Assembly (NCBI GenBank): GCA_012931725.1
Contig: CM022951.1
Span: forward strand, 7,520,412-7,584,411
Origin: Litsea cubeba
Lineage: Eukaryota > Streptophyta > Magnoliopsida > Laurales > Lauraceae
DNA length: 64,000 nt
Direction: 5' to 3'
Part shown: positions 55,620 through 64,000 of the stretch, piece by piece
How positions within the stretch are numbered: the first letter of the stretch is position 1
How the letters are laid out: every line of letters begins with the position of its first letter
Position numbers and translations under genes: made by a program
Notes under the pieces: generated by a model
The model's input: the letters and a program-made list of their open reading frames with translations, nothing else
Databases searched by the model: none
Told to the model about the DNA's origin: nothing

Positions 55620-56840
55620 TATATCTATAATAATACTAAGTGGGGACCTGCACGTACACCAAACATACAGATAGATAGATATTTGGGTGGGCCCCACAAT
55701 GGTGTAGTGAAAAAGTTTGCATTATAATATTTGGGGCCCTTTCTCATAATAATATATTATAATATTTGGGGGTGGGCCCCATAATGGTGTAGTGAAAAAG
55801 TTTATAATTTCTCATAATAATATATTATTATATTATATTATAATATTTGGGTGTGGGCCCTATAATGGTGTAGTGAAAAAGTTTGCATTATAATATTTGG
55901 GGGTGAGCCCCACAAAGGTATTGCAATTTCTCATAATAATATATTATTAGATTATATTATAATATTTGGGGTATTATAATATTTGATAGAGGTATAGATA
56001 TATAATAATATAATATAAGGTAAGTGGGGCCCACAAGTGTGTAGTGAAAACTTTTTACAATCTAGCCTCTTTTATAAGAGTAGTAGATATATAGATATAT
56101 AATAATATAATATAAGGTAAGTGGGGCCCGCAAGTGTGTAGTGAAAACTTTTTACAATCTAGCCTCTTTTATAATAGTAGATAGATATATTATTATATTA
56201 TATTCTAATATTTGGGGGTGGGCAACACAATGGTGAAGTAAAAAAGTTTGCATTATAATATTTGGGGGGCACAAAGGTGTAATGAAAAAACTTGTAATTT
56301 CTCATAATAATACATTATTATATTATAATATTTGGGGGTGGGCCCCACAATGGTGTAGTGAAAAAGTTTGCATTATAATATTTAGGAGTGGTTCTAATAT
56401 TTGAGGGTGAGGCCCCACAATGGTGAAGTGAAAAAGTTTGCATTATAATATTTGGGGGTGGGCCCCACAAAGGTGTAATGAAAAAGTTTATAATTTATCA
56501 TAATAATATATAATTATATTATATTATAATATTTGGAGGTGGGCCCCACACTGGTGTAGTTAAAAAGTTTACATTATAATATTTGAGAGTGGCTTTAATA
56601 TTTGGGGGTGGGCCCCACAATGGTGAAGTGAAAAAGTTTGCATTATAATATTTGGGGGTGGGACCCACAAATGTGTAATATTGAAAAAGTTTGCAATTTC
56701 TCATAATAATATATTATTATATTATATTATAATATTTGGGGTGGACCCCACAATGGTGAAGTGAAAAAGTTTGCATTATAATATTTTGAGAGCGGGCCCC
56801 ACAATGGTGTAGTAAAAAGTTTGTATAATATAATATAATA
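55620..56840. repeat. Tandem repeats of a ~50-100-bp GGTGGGCCCCACAATGG unit
   Basis: More than ten imperfect copies of TATAATATTTGGGGGTGGGC followed by CCCACAATGGTGTAGTG and AAAAAGTTTGCATTATAAT, some with a CTCATAATAATATATTATTA extension. Confidence 0.85.
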
Positions 56841-58468
56841 GTAGCTATGTAAGATATTATATATTATTATAATAATATAATGAAGTGGGCCCTAGAAATG
56901 AGATGATGATATGATGATGAGATGAGAGATGATGAGAATTATAATATATATATAATGGGGAACATTCATATGCATCTTTTGCTCACCATAGGGGTGAGGG
57001 ACACTTCATTTTTTGGAAATTTCAAGTACAAAATGTTCTTTTCAAGTACATAGGGGTGAGGTACAAAATGCACTTTTCATGTGCAAATAGGGAAGTGTCC
57101 CTCACTCTATAGTGAGGGAAAGATGCATATGAACATTCCTCATATATAATATATATAATGAAGTGGGCCCACATATAATATATATTATATAATAGTAGAT
57201 ATATAATATATATTATTCAGTTTGCAATTTCTCATAATAATATATTATTATTCTATATTATAATATTTGGGAGTGAGCCCCACAATGGTATAGTAAAAAG
57301 TTTGTATAATATAATATAATAGTAGATATGTAAGATATTATATATTATTATAATATATATAATGAAGTGGGCCCTAGAAATGAGATGATGATGAGAATTA
57401 TAATATATATATAATGAAGTGGGCCCCACATATAATATATATTATATAATAGTAGATATATAATATATATTATATATTATTCAGTTTGCAATTTCTCATA
57501 ATAATATATGATTATATTATATTATAATATTTGGGAGTTGGCCCACAATGGTGTAGTAAAAAATTTGTATAATATAATATAATAGTAGATATGTAAGATA
57601 TTATATATTATTATAATATATATATAATGAAATTAAGATATTTTATATTATTATAATATATATATAATGAAGTGGGCCCTAGAAATGATGTGATGATGAT
57701 GAAATGAGAGATGACGAGAATTATAATATATATAATGAAGTGGGCCCCACATATAATATATATTATATAATAGTAGATATATAATAGATATTGTATATTA
57801 TTATATGAAAGTGGTCCCCACATATGGTATGACCACCAAAAAGTAAAAAAAGTGGCACTTTCTCCTCTTTTATAAGAGTAGTAGATATATATTATTCAGT
57901 TTGCAATTTCTCATAATAATATATGATTATATTATATTATAATATTTGGGAGTTGGCCCCACAATGGTGTAGTAAAAAATTTGTATAATATAATATAAAA
58001 GTAGATATGTAAGATATTATATATTATTATAATATATATATAATGAAGTGGGCCCTAGAAATGATGTGATGATGATGAAATGAGAGATGATGAGAATTAT
58101 AATATATATATATAATGAAGTGGGCCGCACATATAATATATATATATTATATAATAGTAGATATATAATAGATATTATATATTATTATATGAAAGTGGGC
58201 CCCACATATGGGATGACCACCAAAAAGTAAAAAAAAAATGGCACTTTCTCCTCTTTTATAAGAGTAGTAGATATAATAGATATTATATATTATTATATAA
58301 AAGTGGGCCCCACATGGTATGACCACCAAAAAATTAAAAAAAAGTGGCACTTTCTCCTCTTTTATAAGAGTATAGTAGATTATTATATAAAAGTGGGCCC
58401 CACATATGGTATGACCACCAAAAAGTAAAAAAAAGTGGCACTTTCTCCTCTGTTATAAGAGTAGTAGA
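56840..58468. repeat. Higher-order repeats and duplicated Helitron 5' ends
   Basis: Units of roughly 200-400 bp around AGATATTATATATTATTATA, GAAGTGGGCCCTAGAAATGA and GATGATGATGAGAATTATAA recur near 56845, 57330, 57595, 57630 and 58010. The terminal module GTGGCACTTTCTCCTC then TTATAAGAGTAGTAGA occurs near 57852-57889, 58230-58269, 58345-58379 and 58436-58468, with a variant near 56067-56087. Confidence 0.8.
56957..57141. mobile_element. MITE nested in the Helitron
   Basis: Inverted termini of about 52 bp (GGGGAACATTCATATGCATC... and, reverse-complemented, GAGGAATGTTCATATGCATC...) also share GTGAGGGACACTTC. Flanked by ATATATAAT on both sides (56948-56956 and 57142-57150), a 9-bp duplication, though AT-rich context weakens this. 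Confidence 0.65.
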
Positions 58469-59099
58469 TGTTCAAGTCAGGTACATGAGTTGAATTTGGG
58501 AAGCCCAAATCTGAAACTGAGCCAAATTTCATGCAATCCCCAAGTACAAGCCTGTGTCTTACCCGAACCTGAACAAGCCCAACCAAAATTTCACTTTTGG
58601 GCGAGTTGGGTCAGGAGGGCACCCCAAATGGTTATTTAGAAAACTGCTCAGCAGCCTCCTGTTGAAATAGTTGATCAGGAGGTCCTTTGTCCACAACTGC
58701 CACACATGCCATCAGCCTTTTCTGCACTCTCCTTCCTCCCTCTTTCTCCCCATCCAATGGAAAGCTTTTTTCAATCAGTCTTCCTCAATGGGAAAACTCA
58801 TAGAAACTCCCAAAATACTGGCAATAAATTAGAAGTCAAAGGGAGAATTAGAGCCGCTCATTTTGGACACATTAGTAACATCAGTTGGACCCGCAACCTC
58901 ATTTGTGTGACACTGAGCAGTTTCCAACTGCAACAGGTACTTGTCATGGAAGTCTTTTGGGACTTCCATGGAAGATGAATCTCAGGCTTTATGTGGTTCA
59001 CACTCGGAGTTTCCAATTGATAATCGCAGTCAAATTGCTAATGAATGTTCTTCAAATACCTTGAATGTAAGTTCTTGTTTGATGTTTCATTCAACAGCT
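58469..59099. other. Upstream region of receptor kinase copy 4
   Basis: Matches 33985-34626. A small local change (GGGACTTCCATGGAAGATGAA versus GGGACCCAGATGAA) near 58960 breaks a frame that is open in the other copy, arguing that the frame is not a gene. Confidence 0.6.
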
Positions 59100-61462
59100 A
59101 TGGAAAAGAAAGCCAGGCCATGGTTCTTCCTCTCCATGCTTCTTCATTTGTTCATCTCCTTAAAGAATTCTCTATCAACCGATGTCCACTCCATATCCAT
59201 GGACCAAACTCTCTCTGGAGATCAGACCATATCTTCTAAAGGTGACATCTTTGAATTGGGCTTCTTCAAACCAGGTAAGTCACAAAACTACTACATGGGC
59301 ATATGGTACAAACAATTATCAGAGAGAACAGTAGTATGGGTAGCAAACAGGGAAACACCACTCCCTAACAAGTACTCTTCACGCCTAAAATTGATCGAGA
59401 TGGCAATCTAGTCCTCCTTAATCAGTTGGAAACGCCTATCTGGTCCACAGATGTATCCACAATTGCATCAAATAGTACTGTTGCAGAGCTTCTTGATACT
59501 GGAAATTTTGTTCTGAGAGAGGGGTCAGATTCCTCTGCTGTCATTTGGCAGAGCTTTGATCATCCAACTGATACATTGCTACCTAAAGGATGGCTTGGGA
59601 GGAACATGATTACTGGAGAAATAAAGCCCCTGATATCATGGAAAAGTCATGAAGATCCAGCGCTCGGAATGTTTTCATTACAGATTGATTCAAATGGAAA
59701 TGATCGGTCTTCTTTACTGTGGAATAGATCCGAGGTGTATTGGAGAAGTGGAGTTTGGAATTATTTCAACAGAATTATTGAAATAAATTCGGGACACTTT
59801 CTAAATTTCAGTTCTTTTATCAAAGAAGGCCGAAAGTATTTCACTTATAATCCTGTCGACAGTTCTTTCTTCACACGAGCCGTTTTGGACACATCAGGGA
59901 GAATCCAAATATGTGCATGGTTGGAGTCCTCCAGACAGTGGAAGAACTTTTGGGTTCAGCCAACCACTCAATGCGAGGTTTATTCTCTTTGTGGCAGTTT
60001 TGGAGTGTGCACAGAGAATAGCCAGCCCTGTTCATGTCTCCCTGGCTTTGAAACAAAGTCCATGGAAGGTTGGAATTTGAGCGATCGGTCTGCTGGCTGT
60101 GTGAGGAAAACCAATTTAAAATGTGGTTATAACAGTTCTTTTGAGGGAGAAAAAGATGGGTTTCTGGTGATACACAACATGCGGTTGCCTGTAAATGTGC
60201 AGTCCTTAACAGTGGGAAGCGCCAAAGAGTGTGAATTATCCTGCTTGAGCCACTGTTCTTGTACTGCTTATGCTTACAAAACTGGATGCTCTTTGTGGAA
60301 TGGGGATCTCATTAACCTTCAACAGCTTTCAGATGGTGAAGGACAAGATCTTTTTGTACGCCTCACAGCATCTGAGCTGCGAAGTTTGGGACCAAAGAAG
60401 AAAAGAATTGTTGAGGCTACTTTAGGTGCAGTCGTGGGATGTGCATCTGTAATCGGTGTTATTACAATCGTGCTGATTTGGAAATGCCGAAGGCAGCAAC
60501 AAAAAATATCTTGGATGGCGGTTCATAACTCTTTGGTGTCATTTAGCTTCAGAGATTTGCAGATCATTACTAAGAATTTCTCAGAGAAGCTAGGGAGAGG
60601 AAGTTTTGGTTCGGTCTTTAAAGGGATTCTGTCTGATTCAACGCCCATAGCTGTGAAGAAACTAGAAGGCCTTGCCCAAGGAGAGAAGCAGTTCCGGGCA
60701 GAAGTGAGCACAATTGGGGCAATTCAGCACATTAATCTCATTCGCCTTCGCGGGTTCTGCTCTCAAGGTAGAAATAGACTTCTAGTTTATGATTACATGC
60801 CAAACAGTTCTTTAGATTCTCAGTTGTTCCATAAGAATTCCCAGACCATAGATTGGAAACTAAGATATCAAATAGCACTCGGGATCGCCAGAGGGTTATC
60901 CTATCTCCACGAAAAATGCAGAGACTGCATCATACACTGTGACATCAAACCAGAAAATGTGCTTTTGGATGCTGCTTTTTGCCCAAAGCTGGCGGACTTC
61001 GGTATGGCAAAGCTTTTTGGGCGGGAATTCAGTAGGGTTTTGACTACCATGAGAGGAACTATTGGCTACCTTGCACCAGAGTGGATTTCAGGTGTTGCTA
61101 TCACACCGAAAGCTGATGTGTATAGCTATGGAATGATGCTTTTTGAAATCATATCAGGGAAGAGAAATGCAGAGCAGCTGGGGGATGGGGAATCTGCTTT
61201 TTTTCCTTGTTGGGCTGCAGAAAAAATAGTTGAGGATGAACTCCTATCCCTGTTGGATTACCGATTGGATGGTATTACAAACATTGAAGAACTCAGAAGA
61301 GCTTCTAGAGTGGCTTGTTGGTGCATCCAAGATAACGAAAATGATAGGCCATCAATGGAGTTTGTGGTTCAGATTCTGGAGGGTGTAAAAGATATAAGCA
61401 TTCCTCCGATCCCATGGCGTATCAAAATGCTTACAGACAACTCATCATGGGTTTCGTCTTGA
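59100..61462 (+). pseudogene. G-type lectin S-receptor-like kinase, copy 4, frameshifted
   Basis: Very close paralogue of 34627-37026 with the full set: signal peptide, bulb-type lectin, S-locus glycoprotein region, PAN domain, transmembrane helix, non-RD kinase (GRGSFGSVFKG, IAVKK, IIHCDIKPENVLL, ADFGMAKL). At 59387-59390 it has four A where copy 3 has five (34914-34918); the lost base shifts the frame about 97 codons in, within the lectin domain, giving a stop at 59409-59411. The remaining frame is open to the TGA at 61460-61462, with the native C-terminus SSWVSS. A single homopolymer lesion with otherwise clean coding sequence means either a very young pseudogene or a sequencing error. With the base present it would have the same length (787) as copies 1 and 2. 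Confidence 0.9.
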
Positions 61463-63182
61463 ATTGTTGTTGAAGTACTCTGCTTGAACTTATTAGATCA
61501 TAATTCTGCCAATGCATGCTTTAAGTATCCATCCTTAGGGGATCTATGATAGTTTGTGTTCCTTCATTTTTTTTAGCACGTTTTTTAGGGGATCTATGAT
61601 AGTTTGTGTTCCTTCATTTTGGTTTCAATATTTACTACCCAATCTGAGAGCTTTTTCCGTGAAAAGGGAAATAAAAAAGAAAAGCCCAACTTTGGTTTCA
61701 TGTTTGTCAAACATGGTCTACAAACTCATTCTAAATTGTCCCGGTCCAGCCGGGTTCAATTGGTTAATAGGACACTCGTGGTTTTAAGCAAACTGCCCGA
61801 TAAAGCAGACGGTAAAACTAATTAGAATAGAAAAATTAGAAGGCCAAGAAGGATATTGAGTAACCCAGAGTCTTCTGAGGGAGCATGGAAGACATGAGTG
61901 AACAAAATTCTACCCATTCTAAGGAAATGCATTCGAAAACAGAACCTCTATTGGAGGCCAAATAGATTTTATGATCTCTCTAACTTGAATGGGAATTCCA
62001 ATATGTTAGAATATGAGTTACAACAGATTACATTCATTCATAGTTGAAAAAAGAATATTGAAAAGAACATTGATAGGGACAATGAGAACCATAAAAGGAA
62101 CCATAACCAGAATACAGGGCCTGTAATGCAAAAGCCTCCATCCTGCTCCAACATGTGAATCTTCTAGTTTAACATAAAAACGAAATTAATACACCTCAAA
62201 TGTATGCAGAGATCATAATTAGAACTAAGCGTTTGCAACTTTCTTTTGTGGGGCTTGTTGAAATGAAAGTTTAAGTGATAATCCGTAGTCCTACCATTAT
62301 TCCTCTTACATGATTGTCGTGGATGAAGACCTGTGGCATTTGGTGATCCAAATGGTGTTGCTTGAAGGTAAGCCCTCTTGTCACCTTAAAGGTGGTGAAA
62401 ATTTTTTCCTGTTTTATGCAGCTTTACGTCCACCTTGCTGGAGACAAACTTATAAACCGAACACTGGATGTTGTTCTCTCTCTCAACCTGAGAGGAGGAT
62501 GAATACTGTCTGCCTGTATAGTGTAAAATATTCTCTCTCACTGTTACAGTGAGTGAATACACTGTACAGGCTATGGAATATTTTACAAATGCAGAATCTC
62601 CTAGGAATAAGGTAACTATTTATTTTGAAATGTAGGCCATGGGAGCATGAGCTGGGTTTTCCATATTTGCGGTTTTGACTATGTCATCCATGGGTGCATG
62701 AGCTGGGCTTTCCATATGTGGATTTGTCTAAATGTTTAGGTTGATAAGCTGGGCTTTTGAAATTGATGGGCTTGACTGATTATGATTAGGTTGGCTAATA
62801 AAACCCATCATCGAGATTTTCAACATCAAAATGAAATTCGGATTCCTAATCATATTTAGATTTGGAAGAGCATAATGAACTCATTCTTATGTGATAAAAG
62901 CTCTCAAAGTAAAATTTCAAAAACAACTAGGAGACTAAAAGCATTTAAGCCTCATGAACATTACTTAATTTGATTCTACAAGATTATATCATTTAAGCAG
63001 GTAGTAACTGATTTGATTTAGTTTAATATACATCAAGTCCACAATTTCTCAGAAATTGTTTGTCATCTCTGTGAACAACAGAGCCATTTGGACTTAGTCT
63101 CACTAAAATAACAAGAGAGATACAACAATTATAGTTGATCTTAGGATATTTTAGCATGGCCATTATGTTCATTGATACAGGG
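61463..63182. other. Downstream region of copy 4
   Basis: The first 730 bases match 43832-44439 and 48193-48270. A 50-bp-period tandem duplication TTAGGGGATCTATGATAGTT lies at 61535-61620, absent from the other copy. From 62196 no homology or gene is seen; a second short duplication with CATGAGCTGGG(T/C)TTTCCATAT is at about 62650-62720. Confidence 0.6.
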
Positions 63183-64000
63183 TGTGCGGGGAGATTTCCG
63201 GAGCACAGGATTAAGCTAACCCCAGCCATCGGATGAGACTAAGCACTCTCACGTGTCATCCGCGTGCCACCCACGTGGCACCAAACTCACCTCGGCTAGC
63301 AAGGCAGAGGCCTCGGCCGAAGTCAGACAGCTCCATGCCACTAGCGCCGAGCTTGGCTACCCCACGTGTCCATCTCGGCTGAGAACTCCACCTCGGCTGA
63401 AGGAGCCGAGACGAAAGCCGAAGCATGAAAAGACCTCCACTCGCACCCCTCATCCCCCATGTCGCCAGGCGCGTGGAGAAACAGGGGTACGGACTAGTAA
63501 GACAGATGCGACATCCAGCTGTCCACAATCTTCGCTGGATCACTGACAAGGCGGCATCCAGCGGCTGAAGCCACATCAGGGCAAGGCCCGAGGGCAGATC
63601 CGATGATGCTCCTACCGCCAAAAACACCCAACACGATCTGGTCCAACAAGACGCGCATTTAATGCATTGTGGGCTGATCCGACTGACATTAAATACAGGG
63701 TGGGCTGGATTGGACCGCATTTATTACTTTGCGGGCTTATCATGACTCCCAGTCAAATCATGGGACGCACACCAAGGTGTCCTCCAAAAATACAAGCCAA
63801 GCTTCTATAAATATAATCCCATACCACATGCAAGGTACGCAACAAACAACTCATAGAGCTGTTACTCTGCCTCTCTTCTTCCTCTCCTTCCATTGTTCCA
63901 GTTCTTTCACTTACTTTGGCATCGGAGAGCCTTGCGCCGCCCAGGCCAGGGTCCTCTGACCGTGTGTTCTTCCCTTTCAGGCTTTCGGACGGCACCCAGT
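63183..64000 (+). mobile_element. Partial LTR, probably Ty3/gypsy, cut by window edge
   Basis: Begins TGTGCGGGGAGATTTCCGGA and is GC-rich compared with the preceding 1 kb. CTCGGC words recur (63290-63420). A TATA box TCTATAAATAT at 63805-63815 is followed by a CT-rich stretch and ACTTTGGCATCGGAGAGCCT, a phrase typical of the region downstream of the transcription start in plant gypsy LTRs. The right end, TSD and interior lie outside the window, so orientation is inferred from TATA. Confidence 0.55.

Larger units (their letters stand above)
54490..58468 (-). mobile_element. Non-autonomous Helitron, 4 kb, AT-rich tandem repeats
   Basis: Comparison with 33984/33985 shows insertion exactly between A (54489) and T (58469). 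On the minus strand the element begins TCTACTACTCTTATAACAGA and ends with CTAG preceded by the GC hairpin word TGCACGTGCA (54501-54510). A-T target, 5' TC, 3' hairpin and CTAG are the full Helitron signature. No Rep/helicase gene is present. The first kilobase on the plus side is plain AT-rich DNA; the rest is tandem repeats. Several internal copies of the 5' terminus exist. Confidence 0.9.
54070..62195. repeat. Segmental duplication, right copy
   Basis: Same order as 33567-48270 without the copia and gag-only elements but with a Helitron (54490-58468). Both empty sites (near 61436-61440 and 62115-62119) are preserved. Confidence 0.85.

Noticed and set aside
63253..63720. Overlapping frames of 97 and 154 codons at the right edge
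   Set aside because: They lie on opposite strands of an LTR-like GC-rich region with CTCGGC repeats and show no domain.
1..64000. CRISPR arrays, operons, rRNA or canonical tRNA genes
   Set aside because: Repeats present are TE-type tandem arrays without spacer structure; no cloverleaf tRNA or rRNA sequence was recognised; only tRNA-derived SINE boxes were found.

Overview
The window is nuclear DNA of a flowering plant: AT-rich, intron-free receptor kinase genes, and dense in plant-type transposable elements (Ty1/copia and Ty3/gypsy-like LTR elements, Mutator-like elements, hAT, Helitron, MITEs, tRNA-derived SINEs). No rRNA, tRNA, organellar or bacterial genes were recognised. The species cannot be named from sequence alone; a woody, repeat-rich dicot or magnoliid would fit, but that is a guess.

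The genic content is a four-member cluster of G-type lectin S-domain receptor-like kinases (At2g19130-like, intronless, non-RD kinase with HCD in place of HRD). Copy 1 (1230-3593, +) and copy 2 (16996-19359, -) form an inverted pair. Copy 3 (34627-37026, +) and copy 4 (59100-61462, +) form a direct pair inside a segmental duplication of about 4 kb. Copies 1 and 2 look intact. Copy 3 has lost its last codons to a copia LTR that supplies a new C-terminus. Copy 4 has a one-base deletion in an A-run and is a pseudogene, or an assembly error.

The space between the genes is a nest of mobile elements whose ends and target-site duplications (TSDs) can be read directly, often with the empty site preserved in the paralogous segment: a very young GC-rich non-autonomous LTR element (4775-8321, TSD GTATG, empty site at 15829-15833); a Mutator-type MITE (9238-9971); a Pack-MULE-like element (22408-25066); two hAT-like elements (25985-27005 and 28432-29526); a probable solo LTR (29630-32399); two SINEs; a decayed copia element (36972-43812, TSD AACTC); a gag-only LTR element on the minus strand (44440-48192); a second Pack-MULE-like element (49289-53501) carrying pieces of RIN4, a copia gag, an F-box-associated protein, a wall-associated kinase and a PPR protein; a 4-kb Helitron made mostly of AT-rich tandem repeats (54490-58468); and the start of another LTR at the right edge (63183 onward).

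The two direct duplication segments date the insertions relative to each other: the copia and gag-only elements are only in the left segment and the Helitron only in the right one, so all three post-date the duplication. The most unusual sequence-level signal is that several unrelated elements each carry clusters of a short perfect palindrome of their own (CTCGCTATAGCGAG, GGTCGATATCGACC, CGCTCGAGCG, CATGATATCATG, GATATC words), and that one of them is shared between a Mutator-like element and an LTR retroelement. All identities, divergences and boundaries were read by eye; no database search was run.
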